The notes under the pieces were generated by a model. That model worked only from the letters and a program-made list of their open reading frames with translations, was not told where the DNA came from and did no database searches. From positions 168,027 to 232,026 of the forward strand of contig NZ_JAABNO010000008.1 in the NCBI RefSeq assembly GCF_009928445.1: a stretch of DNA of 64,000 bases. Direction: 5' to 3'. The translations under genes were made by a program, and so were the position numbers. Source of the DNA: Clostridium sp. C8-1-8. GTDB taxonomy: Bacteria; Bacillota; Clostridia; Clostridiales; Clostridiaceae. Of the stretch, positions 9,282 to 18,997 are shown piece by piece. The stretch's first letter is position 1; each line of letters opens with the position of its first letter.

Positions 9282-9972
9282 TTTTGCCCTCCAAGAAATT
9301 CAATGCTTTTTTAGCTGACTGTTGTTCTGCTTCCTTCTTACTAAAGCCCTCGCCTTCACCTATTGTTTTATCTCCAATCAAAACCTTAGTATAAAACTTT
9401 CTTCTATGTGGAGGACCTTCATATTTAATTAATTCATAATTTATATTAACCTCTCCATTTTCTTGAAGCTTTTCTTGGAGCTTTGTTTTAAAATCTAACA
9501 CTATTTTATCATTTATTGCATCTGCAATAACATCTTCAAAATTCTCAATTATAAATCCACGGGCATATTCCAAACCTTTATCTAAATATATGGCAGCAAG
9601 TAAAGCCTCTAAGCAGTCTGCTTGTATAGAGATCCTCTCTCTACCCCCAGTAAGCTCTTCACCTTTACTCATCCTTATAAGATCTCCTAATCCGAGAATC
9701 TTGGCTACCTCATAAAGGGAGTTTTCACAAACTATTAGAGCTCTCATCTTTGTAAGCTCTCCTTCAGACTTATCTTTACAATTATTGAACAGATATTCTG
9801 ATATACAGATCTGAAGTACCGAGTCACCTAAGAATTCAAGCCTCTCGTTATAATCTATGCCCTTATACTGATTAGCATAAGAACTATGAGTTAATGCAGT
9901 CTCAAGCAATTGCTTATTATCAAAATAAATATTAAGTTTGCTTTCAATCTTTTCAATATTAAACTCGTACAT
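9274..9972 (-). CDS. rnc: Ribonuclease III
   Basis: RNase III cleaves double-stranded RNA, including rRNA precursors. The catalytic signature NERLEFLGDSVLQICISEYL (residue ~42) contains the metal-binding acidic residues, a second cluster is QADCLEALLAAIYLDKG, and a dsRNA-binding domain occupies about 155-230, ending FSKKEAEQQSAKKALNFL. Length (232) is typical. It is downstream of acpP and upstream of the radical SAM gene and smc. Confidence 0.97.
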   Translation of the reverse strand: MYEFNIEKIESKLNIYFDNKQLLETALTHSSYANQYKGIDYNERLEFLGDSVLQICISEYLFNNCKDKSEGELTKMRALIVCENSLYEVAKILGLGDLIRMSKGEELTGGRERISIQADCLEALLAAIYLDKGLEYARGFIIENFEDVIADAINDKIVLDFKTKLQEKLQENGEVNINYELIKYEGPPHRRKFYTKVLIGDKTIGEGEGFSKKEAEQQSAKKALNFLEGKNE

Positions 9973-10086
9973 TTAACTAATTTCAACTCCTTAAGGTTTA
10001 TTCTTCAGTATGTTAATTTCTCTATAAAGTGTTTAACACATTCAAGAATAAACTTAATTTTATTATTTTCTTAAGAGTAAAATAAA

Positions 10087-10105
10087 ATCCCGCATTAGGC
10101 GGGAT
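10087..10105 (-). terminator. Rho-independent terminator after acpP
   Basis: ATCCCGC and GCGGGAT arms of 7 bp with a 5-base loop lie directly after the acpP stop; on the minus strand they are followed by TTTTATTTTA. Confidence 0.8.
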
Positions 10106-10108
10106 ATA

Positions 10109-10339
10109 TTACTCTTCACTATGTTCTTTAAGATACTCTACTACATCGCCAACTGTAACAAAGCCTTCTGCTACATCATCTGGGATTTCCATTTCTAGTT
10201 CATCTTCTAAAGCCATAATAAGCTCAACTATATCTAGTGAATCTGCTCCTAAATCCTCTATAAATGAAGCCTCAAGTGTAATATCATCCTCATTCACACT
10301 AAGTTTATCTGCTATAATTCCTTTTATTTTTTCAAACAC
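10109..10339 (-). CDS. acpP: Acyl carrier protein
   Basis: ACP carries fatty acyl chains on 4'-phosphopantetheine. The 76-residue acidic protein has the modification motif [19 protein letters not shown] with Ser37 as the attachment site. It has its own promoter and terminator, so it appears to be a monocistronic transcript between plsX and rnc. Confidence 0.98.
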   Translation of the reverse strand: MFEKIKGIIADKLSVNEDDITLEASFIEDLGADSLDIVELIMALEDELEMEIPDDVAEGFVTVGDVVEYLKEHSEE

Positions 10340-10370
10340 TTTAATGCACCTCCAAAATTTATCTACTTAG

Positions 10371-10399
10371 ATAATATTATATATAAGTTACATCGTCAA
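10371..10399 (-). promoter_or_regulatory. Promoter of acpP
   Basis: TTGACG (10394-10399) and TATTAT (10371-10376) on the minus strand with a 17-base spacer, 32 bases before the acpP ATG. Confidence 0.65.
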
Positions 10400-10452
10400 T
10401 ATATCTCTAAGCATTATTTATAATAAAATATCATTTAATTTAAAATTATTTT

Positions 10453-11460
10453 TTATTTTTCATCATCAGTATTATTTTCTAACTCAATCTTCAGCTTGGA
10501 AAGGGTATCGTTTAAATAGAAAATTCTAGATTGTTTTATAGCATTCTTAAATGCTCTTGCATCAGAACTTCCATGTGCTTTTATACAAATACCGTCAACA
10601 CCTAAAAATGGCGCTCCACCATATTCTTTATAATCAAATTTATTCTTTAAAGTCTTAATCACCGGCATTATAAATAATGCTCCTATTTTGGTAACTAGGG
10701 ATGAAAGTAATGCAGTTTTGATAGTTCCAAGTAGATTAGACGCAACACCTTCATACATCTTAAGAACCGTATTTCCTACAAATCCATCACATACTACTAC
10801 ATTAACATCGCCATCAGTTATATCTCTAGGCTCTATATTACCTACAAAGTTAAGGTTAGAATTTTTCAAAAGCTTATAAGTTTCTTTCGTTAATTCATTT
10901 CCTTTTTCCTCCTCAGCTCCTATGTTTACTAAAGCAACAGTAGGATTAGGGACATTAATTACACTTTCATAGTAAACTTTACCCATTATAGCAAACTGCT
11001 TTAAGTATTGGGGCTTACAATCCACATTTGCTCCAGCATCAACTACCACAAATGGGCCTTTCATTCCAGGCATTATTGGAGACAAAGCCGGTCTTTCAAT
11101 ACCTTTTATTCTTCCTATGACTAAAGTACAACCAGCTAAAAAAGCTCCAGTGCTTCCACTTGATATAACTGCGTCACATTCTTTATCTTTTACAAGTTTC
11201 AATGCTTTATTCAAGCTTGAATCCTTTTTTTTTCTTAAAGCCATAACTGGATGCTCATTAGTGCCAATTACTTCTGTAGCATTCAATATGGTAACTCTTG
11301 ACTTATCGTAGTCGTATTTGCTGAATTCGCCTGTAATCACATCTTCAGGGCCTGTTATTACAATCTCAACGTCGTTGAATTCTTTAAGTGCCATAACACA
11401 GCCTTCCACAATAGCTGAAGGAGCGTTATCCCCACCCATACCATCTATAGCTATTCTCAT
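10453..11460 (-). CDS. plsX: Phosphate acyltransferase PlsX
   Basis: PlsX converts acyl-ACP to acyl-phosphate, the donor used by PlsY to start phospholipid synthesis. [14 protein letters not shown] at the N-terminus and [23 protein letters not shown] and [11 protein letters not shown] are family signatures. The 335-residue length is normal. FapR, which often precedes plsX in Bacillus, is not present here. acpP follows after a 113-base gap containing the acpP promoter. Confidence 0.97.
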   Translation of the reverse strand: MRIAIDGMGGDNAPSAIVEGCVMALKEFNDVEIVITGPEDVITGEFSKYDYDKSRVTILNATEVIGTNEHPVMALRKKKDSSLNKALKLVKDKECDAVISSGSTGAFLAGCTLVIGRIKGIERPALSPIMPGMKGPFVVVDAGANVDCKPQYLKQFAIMGKVYYESVINVPNPTVALVNIGAEEEKGNELTKETYKLLKNSNLNFVGNIEPRDITDGDVNVVVCDGFVGNTVLKMYEGVASNLLGTIKTALLSSLVTKIGALFIMPVIKTLKNKFDYKEYGGAPFLGVDGICIKAHGSSDARAFKNAIKQSRIFYLNDTLSKLKIELENNTDDEK

Positions 11461-11683
11461 CTTATCACCCCTTTGTAAATTAAAAATTTTATATATTACT
11501 CAAAAATTATATTTCTCTACTTAAATATTTAAAATAATTTTATTTTCACTTATAATCATTCGGATACATTAGGACAATATTAAAATCAAATAACTGAAAT
11601 AGGATATGAAATATAATGTATACAGCAAATTGACTTTAACAATATTCACCAAAGCTGTTTTATTTTTTCATTGTATATAAAGA

Positions 11684-11707
11684 AAAGAAAGTCAATTGAC
11701 TTTCTTT
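11684..11707 (-). terminator. Perfect palindrome overlapping the rpmF stop, probable terminator
   Basis: A 24-base perfect palindrome centred on CAATTG overlaps the rpmF stop codon by two bases and is followed on the minus strand by TTCTTTATATAC. The position fits termination of the yceD-rpmF transcript before plsX. The rest of the 11461-11683 gap shows no gene. Confidence 0.55.
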
Positions 11708-11888
11708 ATTGTTCTGAAGCAACTACTTCTTTACCCTTGTAATATCCACAGCTCTTACAAACTCTGTGAGCTAATTTCATTTCATGGCATTGTGGACATT
11801 CAACAATACCAGGTATGCTTAACTTAAAAGTTTGAGCTCTTCTTGAATCTCTCTTTGCTCTGTATGTTTTTCTAGCAGGATTTCCCAT
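11706..11888 (-). CDS. rpmF: 50S ribosomal protein L32, zinc-ribbon form
   Basis: The 60-residue protein begins [19 protein letters not shown] and contains [20 protein letters not shown], a four-cysteine zinc ribbon (the C+ form of L32). It follows yceD by 12 bases, the widely conserved yceD-rpmF pair. Confidence 0.97.
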   Translation of the reverse strand: MGNPARKTYRAKRDSRRAQTFKLSIPGIVECPQCHEMKLAHRVCKSCGYYKGKEVVASEQ

Positions 11889-11900
11889 AATTACACCTCC

Positions 11901-12398
11901 TTATTTGCTAAACAAATCATTCAATTTAGCTAGTCTAATGTCAATTTCGTTGTTGTCACAGCTACATTGCTTTTTGTTTAGGTTCGTTCCACATTGCTGA
12001 CACAGTCCTTTACAGTTTTCACTGCAAAGTCTTTTTATAGGCAAGGCTGATATAATATTGTTAGCAATTATTTCAGTGATATCAATAGTATCACCATCGA
12101 CGAAGATAGAATCATCATCTTCATCTGATAAATTATTTGTAAATCTCTCATTAACACTAATGTGTATTGGATATGAGAAGATTTCTAAGCACCTTGAACA
12201 AGAAAGATCTAAAACTGTATCTACATCTACGTTCAACTCTAACAATCCTTCATCGAAAGAAAACTTACCCTTTACCTTTACAGGTTCAACAGCTTTAATT
12301 TTCTCTCCTTCATGGTCAACACATCCCATGTCAAAGGCATAGTCTATTGCTTTAACTCTTTCTCTCTTGCTGATTAAATCTGAAAATTGTAGTATCAT
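11901..12398 (-). CDS. yceD: YceD/YlbN family (DUF177) protein
   Basis: DUF177 proteins precede rpmF across bacteria; homologues are implicated in 23S rRNA accumulation. This 165-residue member has a predicted beta-rich N-terminal half and a cysteine cluster: CSRC near residue 88, then CSENCKGLCQQCGTNLNKKQ and CSCD near the C-terminus, suggesting metal binding. A strong promoter lies about 80 bases upstream. Confidence 0.92.
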   Translation of the reverse strand: MILQFSDLISKRERVKAIDYAFDMGCVDHEGEKIKAVEPVKVKGKFSFDEGLLELNVDVDTVLDLSCSRCLEIFSYPIHISVNERFTNNLSDEDDDSIFVDGDTIDITEIIANNIISALPIKRLCSENCKGLCQQCGTNLNKKQCSCDNNEIDIRLAKLNDLFSK

Positions 12399-12420
12399 AT
12401 GTACAACTCCACATCATGCC

Positions 12421-12443
12421 TAAGAATGGCTAAGCCATTCTTA
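12421..12443 (-). other. 23-base palindromic hairpin in yceD-rpmF leader
   Basis: Arms TAAGAATGGCT/AGCCATTCTTA pair over 11 bp around one central base, inside the mRNA leader between the yceD promoter and its ATG. No U-tract follows, so it is not a typical terminator; it may be an operator, an RNA stability element or a regulatory hairpin for L32. Confidence 0.5.
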
Positions 12444-12479
12444 CAGCAGAATTAGTAATTTTTACTGACAACACAATTT

Positions 12480-12508
12480 ATTATATAAACATGACTTTTA
12501 AAAGTCAA
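12480..12508 (-). promoter_or_regulatory. Sigma-A promoter of yceD-rpmF
   Basis: TTGACT (12503-12508), 17-base spacer, TATAAT (12480-12485) on the minus strand, in the gap between ackA and yceD. The spacer contains an inverted repeat CTTTTAAAAG that could be an operator. Confidence 0.8.
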
Positions 12509-12520
12509 GAACTTTATTTT

Positions 12521-13717
12521 TTATTTTCTAACTAACTCAAGAGTATCTTTAGCTATCATCATTTCTTCATCTGTAGGTATTACAAACACCTTAACTCTTG
12601 AATTTTCCTTGCTTATTTCTGCAATCTTTCCACGTACATTATTCTTTGCAGGATCTATTTCAATTCCTAGGAACTCCAAGTCTTTGCAGCATGATTCTCT
12701 AGTTGATGGATCATTTTCACCTACTCCAGCAGTAAATACAACTACATCTAAGCCACCCATAGCCGCAGCATATGAACCTATATACTTCTTTACTCTGTAA
12801 CGGAATATATCTAAAGCTAACTGTGCTCTTGCGTTTCCATTTTCAGCTGCAGTTTCAATATCTCTAAAGTCACTACTTACTCCAGATATACCAAATACTC
12901 CTGATTTTTTATTAAGCAGTTCGTTTGTTTGCTCAACAGTATAACCAAGTTCTTCCATTATAAATGTTACCACAGCAGGATCAAGATCTCCTGATCTTGT
13001 TCCCATAGCAACACCTTCTAATGGTGTAAAGCCCATTGATGTATCTATTGATTTACCATTTTTAATTGCAGTTAAACTTGATCCATTGCCTAAATGACAA
13101 GTAACTATCTTTAATTCAGATATATCTTTTCCAATTACTTCCGCAACCTTTGCAGATACATATTTATGAGAAGTTCCATGGAAACCATACTTTCTTATAT
13201 TGTGTTCTTTGTATAGTTCATAAGGTAATGCATAAAGGTATGATGATTCAGGCATTGTTTGATGAAAAGCTGTATCAAAAACAACTGCCATAGGAGTATT
13301 AGGCATTAATGCCTTACATGCCTCTATACCTATTATATTAGGTGGGTTATGAAGTGGAGCCAATTTCACACACTCTTCTAAGTACTTCATAACTTCATCA
13401 TTTATAAGTACTGAGCTAGAATACTTTTCTCCACCGTGAACTACTCTATGACCAACTGCTGATATCTCATCCATTGATTTTAATACGCCATTATCTTTAT
13501 CTACAAGCGCTTCTAAAACCAATTTTATAGCATCCTTATGGTCAGCCATTTTTTGTTCAATTACGTATTTATCTCTACCTTCAACCTTTTGAGTTAATAT
13601 AGAGCCTTCTATTCCTATTCTTTCAACAAGTCCCTTAGCTAGAACCTCTTCTTTAGTCATATCTATTAATTGATATTTTAAAGATGAGCTCCCACAATTA
13701 ATTACTAGTATGTTCAT
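12521..13717 (-). CDS. ackA: Acetate kinase
   Basis: Makes ATP from acetyl phosphate and ADP, the final step of clostridial acetogenesis from acetyl-CoA. The 398-residue protein starts [19 protein letters not shown] and contains [40 protein letters not shown] and [14 protein letters not shown], all acetate/propionate kinase signatures. It lies 34 bases after pta, a normal pta-ackA operon. Confidence 0.98.
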   Translation of the reverse strand: MNILVINCGSSSLKYQLIDMTKEEVLAKGLVERIGIEGSILTQKVEGRDKYVIEQKMADHKDAIKLVLEALVDKDNGVLKSMDEISAVGHRVVHGGEKYSSSVLINDEVMKYLEECVKLAPLHNPPNIIGIEACKALMPNTPMAVVFDTAFHQTMPESSYLYALPYELYKEHNIRKYGFHGTSHKYVSAKVAEVIGKDISELKIVTCHLGNGSSLTAIKNGKSIDTSMGFTPLEGVAMGTRSGDLDPAVVTFIMEELGYTVEQTNELLNKKSGVFGISGVSSDFRDIETAAENGNARAQLALDIFRYRVKKYIGSYAAAMGGLDVVVFTAGVGENDPSTRESCCKDLEFLGIEIDPAKNNVRGKIAEISKENSRVKVFVIPTDEEMMIAKDTLELVRK

Positions 13718-13751
13718 TTCTATTCCTCCTAAAATGACTAAAATGTCCTAT

Positions 13752-14756
13752 TTATCTTGTTTGAGCTTGAACTGCAGTAAGTGCAACTACATTTACAATA
13801 TCTTCTGAACTACAACCTCTTGATAAGTCATTGATTGGTTTATCAAATCCTTGACAGATTGGTCCTATTGCTTCTGCATTTGCAAATCTTTGAACAAGTT
13901 TATAACCTATATTTCCAGCTTGAAGATCTGGGAATATAAGAACATTAGCTTTACCAGCTACATCACTATTAGGTGCCTTTTGGCTTGCAACTTTTTCAAC
14001 TATAGCTGCATCTAATTGCATTTCTCCATCTATTAAAAGATCTGGTCTTAATTCCTTAGCTTTTTCAGTTGCCATTCTTACCTTATCTACAACCTCATGG
14101 TCAGCTGAACCCATAGTTGAGAATGATAGCATTGCTACTTTAGGATCTATCTTACATAATTTCTTTGCCGTATCAGCAGTTGCAATAGCTATTGCTGCAA
14201 GTTGATCCACATTTGGGTTAGGGTTAACAGCACAGTCTGAGAATAATAACATTCCTTGTTCCCCATACTTAGAGCCAGGTACCATCATTATAAAGAAACT
14301 TGATACAACAGATACTCCTGGTGCAGTCTTTATAATTTGAAGACCTGGTCTTAAAAGATCTCCAGTTGTATGAACAGCACCTGAAACCATTCCATCTGCA
14401 TCTCCAACCTTAACCATCATTGTACCAAAATACAATGGATCTCTAACTATTTTTTCCGCTTTCTCAAGAGTCATACCTTTGCTTTTTCTAAGCTCATAAA
14501 ATTCATTTATATAAATTCCAAGCTTATCTGAAGTATCTGGGTCAGCCACATTTACTCCAGTTAAGTCAACTCCTAAATCTGCAGCCTTTTGTCTGATAAC
14601 TGATTCAGACCCTACTAAAGTTACCTCTGCTAATCCATTTTCTCTAATCTTTTGAGATGCAACGAGTGTTCTTTCCTCATCACCCTCAGGTAGCACAATT
14701 TTCTTTATATCTTTTTGTGCCATATCCCATATTTGCTTCATAAGTTCCATGTTCAT
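13752..14756 (-). CDS. pta: Phosphate acetyltransferase
   Basis: Converts acetyl-CoA and phosphate to acetyl phosphate. The 334-residue protein is the short class of Pta without the DRTGG/CobB-like N-terminal extension. DADGMVSGAVHTTGDLLRPG, FSDCAVNPNPNVDQLA and KANVLIFPDLQAGNIGYKL are signatures. An SD GAAAGGAG precedes the start. It is transcribed away from tmcAL. Confidence 0.97.
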   Translation of the reverse strand: MNMELMKQIWDMAQKDIKKIVLPEGDEERTLVASQKIRENGLAEVTLVGSESVIRQKAADLGVDLTGVNVADPDTSDKLGIYINEFYELRKSKGMTLEKAEKIVRDPLYFGTMMVKVGDADGMVSGAVHTTGDLLRPGLQIIKTAPGVSVVSSFFIMMVPGSKYGEQGMLLFSDCAVNPNPNVDQLAAIAIATADTAKKLCKIDPKVAMLSFSTMGSADHEVVDKVRMATEKAKELRPDLLIDGEMQLDAAIVEKVASQKAPNSDVAGKANVLIFPDLQAGNIGYKLVQRFANAEAIGPICQGFDKPINDLSRGCSSEDIVNVVALTAVQAQTR

Positions 14757-14794
14757 TTCTCCTTTCAGTCGAACGGATAATATCTACATATACT

Positions 14795-14824
14795 AATATA
14801 CTCCTAAACACCAGTTAATTTCAA
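14795..14824 (-). promoter_or_regulatory. Candidate promoter of pta-ackA
   Basis: TTGAAA (14819-14824), 18-base spacer, TATATT (14795-14800) on the minus strand, 39 bases before the pta ATG. The rest of the 14757-14964 divergent gap is extremely AT-rich and must also hold the tmcAL promoter, which I could not place. Confidence 0.5.
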
Positions 14825-14964
14825 CATATAAAGCCAAAAACATAGTTATTCTTATATTTGAATAATTATTAATTATCTGAATTTTATAATAATTATATTC
14901 TTTATGTATTCTCTCCTATTATTGTTGTATTATATATTTATAATTTAATTAAGGATGGTCTAAT

Positions 14965-16197
14965 ATGAATATTACAGGAATTATAACAGAATATAACCCT
15001 TTCCATAACGGCCACAAACTTCATCTAGAAGAAACCAAGCGGGCAACTGGTGCCGAAGGCATAATTTGCGTTATGAGCGGCAACTTTGTTCAAAGAGGTC
15101 TCCCAGCTATACTAGACAAATGGACTAGAGCAAAAATGGCTGTTCTTAACGGAGTAGATCTAGTAGTTGAACTTCCAACAGTTTTCGCTGTATCTTCAGC
15201 AGAATTTTTTGCAAAAGGCGCAGTAGATATTTTAACTCAAACTTCTGTAGTTAATTCACTTTGCTTCGGAAGTGAAGCTGGAGATACGCAACTAATAAGA
15301 AGAATAGCTGAGATTTTATGTGATGAGCCCTCAATTTTTAAAGAAATTTTAAAAAAGCACTTATCATCCGGTAACTCTTTTGTAAAAGCTAGATCATTAA
15401 GTCTTATTGAATATTTTATTCATTACACCAATGTGAAGTGTTCAACTGAAGAATTAGAAGAACTTTTGTCCTCTTCAAATAACATATTAGCTATAGAATA
15501 CTGCAAGAGTATAATTAAATCGAAAAGTTCAATTGAACCTTTAACAATAAAACGTATTGGTTCTTCCTATAACGATAAAGATCTATCAAGCAACTTGGCT
15601 AGTGCAACAGCAATAAGAGAGTTGCTATACTCAGATTTATATTCAAATGAACTATATCAATATATGCCAGAACCATCAGCTAATATTATTATGGACTCAT
15701 TTACTTCTACTAATAAGTTTCCATCTAGCAATGATTTTCTCTCTTATATTAAATATAAACTTTTAGCTTCCCCTAATTCCTTTTCTAAGCTTCCTGACAG
15801 TGGTGAGGGATTGGATAACAAGTTCTTGAAAGAAATCAACACAGTATCTTCTATTGATGAGCTGATCATGAAGGTAAAAAGCAAGCGTTATACATACACT
15901 AGACTTTCTAGACTACTTTGCCAATATTTCTTAGGCTTCGAACACTATGATACTAGTAGTCTAAGACTTACTAGACCTAAGTATTTGAGGGTACTTGCAC
16001 TAAATACAACAGGCGCCAAGATTATAAAAGAAATAAAAAAAGCCTCTGACATAAATATAATAAGTAAAGTACCTAAAAAGATTGAAGACCCAATGCTCCA
16101 AATAGATATCAATTCCTCAAATATTTACTCATTAATTAATCCTAGTGTAAAGTTTAATTCTGACTATTTAACAAGTCCATTTGTAGAAAATCTTTAA
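14965..16197 (+). CDS. tmcAL: tRNA(Met) cytidine acetate ligase TmcAL (YlbM)
   Basis: TmcAL forms N4-acetylcytidine at the wobble position of elongator tRNA-Met using acetate and ATP. The 410-residue protein has the nucleotidyltransferase start GIITEYNPFHNGHKLHLEET, VIXSGNFVQRG-type motif (CVMSGNFVQRGLPAILDKW), ATAIRELL in the substrate region and FEHYD-LRLTRPKYL at the C-terminus. In Bacillus ylbM is close to ylbJ, as here, and its acetate substrate is interesting beside pta-ackA, though the linkage may be coincidental. Confidence 0.94.
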   Translation: MNITGIITEYNPFHNGHKLHLEETKRATGAEGIICVMSGNFVQRGLPAILDKWTRAKMAVLNGVDLVVELPTVFAVSSAEFFAKGAVDILTQTSVVNSLCFGSEAGDTQLIRRIAEILCDEPSIFKEILKKHLSSGNSFVKARSLSLIEYFIHYTNVKCSTEELEELLSSSNNILAIEYCKSIIKSKSSIEPLTIKRIGSSYNDKDLSSNLASATAIRELLYSDLYSNELYQYMPEPSANIIMDSFTSTNKFPSSNDFLSYIKYKLLASPNSFSKLPDSGEGLDNKFLKEINTVSSIDELIMKVKSKRYTYTRLSRLLCQYFLGFEHYDTSSLRLTRPKYLRVLALNTTGAKIIKEIKKASDINIISKVPKKIEDPMLQIDINSSNIYSLINPSVKFNSDYLTSPFVENL

Positions 16198-16241
16198 ATA
16201 CTTTTATTAAATAAACCAATGATAAATAGAATAAAAACACA

Positions 16242-16293
16242 AAAAATATACTATATATGAGATAAGGGGGGATCTCATGTATAGTATATTTTT
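16242..16293 (+). promoter_or_regulatory. 22-bp hairpin presenting the ylbJ Shine-Dalgarno in its loop
   Basis: Arms 16242-16263 and 16272-16293 are complementary at all 22 positions (21 Watson-Crick plus one G-U at 16256/16279). The 8-base loop 16264-16271 is AAGGGGGG, the ylbJ SD, and the 3' arm includes the ylbJ ATG (16277) and codons 2-5. The A-run/U-run ends also give it the look of an intrinsic terminator for tmcAL. Either translation control of ylbJ or a terminator built into its start is implied; pairing is seen directly, function is inferred. Confidence 0.75.
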
Positions 16294-17431
16294 ATTAATA
16301 ACAGCTTCAGCATTGCTACTGTATACTCTATCAAAACTGCATTTTAGTAGGACAAGCATTTTCATAACTTTTTCATTAACTATTCTAATTTTTTATTTTG
16401 TGGTAAATCCAAGAAGTTGTATGGATTCAGCCCTACAAGGTGCTGAACTTTTTATAAAAGCTGTATTGCCATCACTTTTTCCTTTTTTGGTTATATGCAA
16501 CCTTCTTATTGCCTTTGACGGTATAGCTATATACTCAAAACTGCTTGGCCCCGTACTCTGCAAGCCGCTTAGACTAAGTAAAAATTGTAGTTTTGCCATT
16601 GTAGCAAGCATGCTATGTGGTTATCCATTAGGGGCAAAATACAGTGCAGAACTATACTCCAATGGATATATTGATGAATATGAGTTTAAAAGGCTTTTAA
16701 ACATAGCTTCTAATGCAGGACCAATATTTATCCTAGGCTCAGTAGCAAGTTCAATGCTAAACAATATTTACTACGGATATATAATACTCGCAGCAAATTA
16801 TTTATCTTTCTTTGTAATAGGTCTTTTATCAAAAAATAAAACAAAAACAAGAAAATTTGATTTAAAAATTAAACATTCCTCTATAAATATTGGAGAAGCT
16901 TTTAAGCTATCCATAAATGATGCAATTAATGGCACCCTCATGGTAGGTGGGTACGTTATTATATTTGCAGTTCTAATTTCTATAATAAAAAATAATGCTA
17001 TAACAAGCATTATTTCAAGTAATACATTAAATTTTAATATAAACAGAGATTTTCTGTCTGCTTTATTATTGGGGAGTCTAGATCTTACTAACGGTTGCAA
17101 CATAATTACTAGTAGTTCTTTAACTATCACAATAAAATTATGCCTTATAAGTTTTTTCTGTTGTTTCGGAGGTTTCTCTATAATCGCACAAACCCATGCC
17201 TTCTTTTATAAATATAAAGTTTCACTAAAACGTTATTTTATGACTAAAGTTTTGCAAGGGTTAATTGGAGTAATAATCACACTGATTATATGTATTTTAT
17301 TTATAAACTCTATTCCTACATTCAGCTCAAACAACAGCATTAATTACACACAGTTTTGGATACCTTACTTAATATTTATGATTATAACTATAATAAGTCT
17401 TAGCATAAAAAGCTTATTTGATGCTACGTAA
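16277..17431 (+). CDS. ylbJ: Sporulation integral membrane protein YlbJ
   Basis: YlbJ is a nucleoside-transporter-like (Gate-domain) membrane protein expressed in the mother cell and needed for a heat-resistant spore in Bacillus. The 384-residue product has about eight to nine hydrophobic segments and the conserved stretches AVLPSLFPFLVICNLL, MLCGYPLGAKYSAELY, SNAGPIFILGSVASSML and FGGFSIIAQTHAF. The ATG is five bases after AAGGGGGG, which sits in the loop of a long hairpin. Its 3' end overlaps the convergent gene at 17414 by 18 bases. Confidence 0.92.
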   Translation: MYSIFLLITASALLLYTLSKLHFSRTSIFITFSLTILIFYFVVNPRSCMDSALQGAELFIKAVLPSLFPFLVICNLLIAFDGIAIYSKLLGPVLCKPLRLSKNCSFAIVASMLCGYPLGAKYSAELYSNGYIDEYEFKRLLNIASNAGPIFILGSVASSMLNNIYYGYIILAANYLSFFVIGLLSKNKTKTRKFDLKIKHSSINIGEAFKLSINDAINGTLMVGGYVIIFAVLISIIKNNAITSIISSNTLNFNINRDFLSALLLGSLDLTNGCNIITSSSLTITIKLCLISFFCCFGGFSIIAQTHAFFYKYKVSLKRYFMTKVLQGLIGVIITLIICILFINSIPTFSSNNSINYTQFWIPYLIFMIITIISLSIKSLFDAT

Positions 17432-17944
17432 CTCCTTAATATTTTCTCTTATCGTAGTTGATGCCTTTGCCATATCATTGTTCATATTGGTAGCTAGAGC
17501 TTCAACATTGGTTTTTATTACAGTTAATATTTCATTTGTTTTTACATCTATTTCTTTTTCTAACTGACTTAAAATCTCGTCAGCATAGTCTCTTGCACCA
17601 ATTCTAATAGCCTTAGCTTCTCTTTGAGCTGAGGCTATTATTTCTTGTGCTCTTAGATTGGCTTCTTTAACAATATCATGATTTTCAACTTGCTTTTTCA
17701 AGAGATCCATAGTTTGTTTCTTGACTGCTTCATACTCTTTTTGGGCTTCTCCTAAGATTCTTTCTCTTTCTGTCATAACCCATTGAGCTTTTTTGAATTC
17801 ATCTGGTAGATAATTAATAACTTGATCTACAACTTCCAACACTTCTTTTTTATCAATTACAACTTTGCCTGTTATAGGTACCTTAGCAGCACTTTCAACA
17901 ATATCTTGTAGATATTCTAGAAGCTCAATAACATTAACCTCCAT
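17414..17944 (-). CDS. Coiled-coil protein related to V-ATPase subunit H/DivIVA-like proteins
   Basis: A charged, largely helical protein (176 residues from the chosen start) with a conserved N-terminal region ELLEYLQDIVESAAKVPITG and a long coiled coil with EANLRAQEIIASAQREAKAI, reminiscent of ATP synthase peripheral-stalk subunits and DivIVA C-terminal regions; clostridial homologues are often labelled ATPase. No nucleotide-binding motif is seen, so that label is not supported. I chose ATG 17944 (SD GAGGGTGAG) over the ATG at 17959, whose GGGGG is too close. It is directly downstream of coaD. Function unknown. Confidence 0.82.
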   Translation of the reverse strand: MEVNVIELLEYLQDIVESAAKVPITGKVVIDKKEVLEVVDQVINYLPDEFKKAQWVMTERERILGEAQKEYEAVKKQTMDLLKKQVENHDIVKEANLRAQEIIASAQREAKAIRIGARDYADEILSQLEKEIDVKTNEILTVIKTNVEALATNMNNDMAKASTTIRENIKELRSIK

Positions 17945-17955
17945 CTTACTCACCC

Positions 17956-18438
17956 TCATTCCCCCTTTATTCTACTAATAATATCAACAATAATTTCATC
18001 TGGAACTAAACCACGTATACAGCCTCCGAACTTAGCAACTTGCTTTACAGCAGAACTGCTCAGGTATGAGTACTCTGCATTTGTCATCATAAATAAAGTT
18101 TCTACTTCTGGATCAAGTTTATTATTCATAAGGGCCATTTGAAATTCATATTCAAAATCAGAAACGGCTCTTAGTCCCTTTAGTATTACTGTAGCCTTCT
18201 TTTCTCTCATAAAGTCAACTAGCAGTCCATTAAAATATTGAACTTTTACATTAGGATAATCCTTTGTAACTCTTTTAATTAGTTCTACTCTCTCATCAAT
18301 TTTGAATAATCCCTTTTTATCTACGTTAACCAAGACCACTACAATTACTTCATCAAAAACCTTAGCCCCTCTAGCAATGATATCAAGATGTCCATTGGTT
18401 ACTGGGTCGAAGCTTCCAGGGTATACGGCAATTTTCAT
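17956..18438 (-). CDS. coaD: Phosphopantetheine adenylyltransferase
   Basis: CoaD transfers AMP to 4'-phosphopantetheine in coenzyme A synthesis. The protein from ATG 18438 is 160 residues and starts [20 protein letters not shown], containing the nucleotidyltransferase TxGH motif; [18 protein letters not shown] is the second signature. The frame is open 19 codons further up, overlapping rsmD, but AAGGAGG eight bases before 18438 fixes the start. rsmD-coaD is the usual order. Confidence 0.96.
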   Translation of the reverse strand: MKIAVYPGSFDPVTNGHLDIIARGAKVFDEVIVVVLVNVDKKGLFKIDERVELIKRVTKDYPNVKVQYFNGLLVDFMREKKATVILKGLRAVSDFEYEFQMALMNNKLDPEVETLFMMTNAEYSYLSSSAVKQVAKFGGCIRGLVPDEIIVDIISRIKGE

Positions 18439-18439
18439 T

Positions 18440-18997
18440 TTAGTCCTCCTTATGTTTATAGAAACATACTGTTGTATTTCCATATTTTCTTTCATTCGTT
18501 AGCTTTATTTTTGTACTTCCTTGATATATCTCTTCACTAGTATCAATCTTAGTAACAATAATTCCTTGTGGATCCAATAAATTTCTTTCCTCTATTATCT
18601 TTATCGCACCTGGAATCATATTCTTTAGGTAAGGTGGATCTATAAATATGAGATTAAATACCTTTCCTTTATCAGCCATTGAGTTTAAGGCGCTATAAGC
18701 ATCCATATTTAAAGAAAAACAAAAATCTTCAAACTTTAAATTTTGAATATTTTCTCTTAAAACTGGATACGTTACTGGACTTTTATCTACTAGATAGCAC
18801 TCCTTTGCACCTCTACTAGCAGCTTCTAAACCTAAACTTCCTGTTCCTGCAAATACATCTATCACTACCGCGTCAGGAATATAAAATTGAATACTACTAA
18901 ACATAGCTTCCTTAACTCTGTCTAGAGTAGGTCTTGTTTCATATGTAGGTGGAGATAATAATTTTCTTCCCTTTGCTTTTCCTGATATAATTCTCAT
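18440..18997 (-). CDS. rsmD: 16S rRNA (guanine-966-N2)-methyltransferase RsmD
   Basis: Begins [17 protein letters not shown] and has [15 protein letters not shown], the SAM-binding [20 protein letters not shown] and catalytic [11 protein letters not shown], the N6/N2 class NPPY-like motif. 185 residues, normal length. Directly upstream of coaD. The 177-base gap before recG (18998-19174) shows no clear signal. Confidence 0.95.
   Translation of the reverse strand: MRIISGKAKGRKLLSPPTYETRPTLDRVKEAMFSSIQFYIPDAVVIDVFAGTGSLGLEAASRGAKECYLVDKSPVTYPVLRENIQNLKFEDFCFSLNMDAYSALNSMADKGKVFNLIFIDPPYLKNMIPGAIKIIEERNLLDPQGIIVTKIDTSEEIYQGSTKIKLTNERKYGNTTVCFYKHKED

Noticed and set aside
16393..17130. Minus-strand frames of 72 and 110 codons inside ylbJ
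   Set aside because: Antisense shadows of a hydrophobic membrane protein, with no SD.
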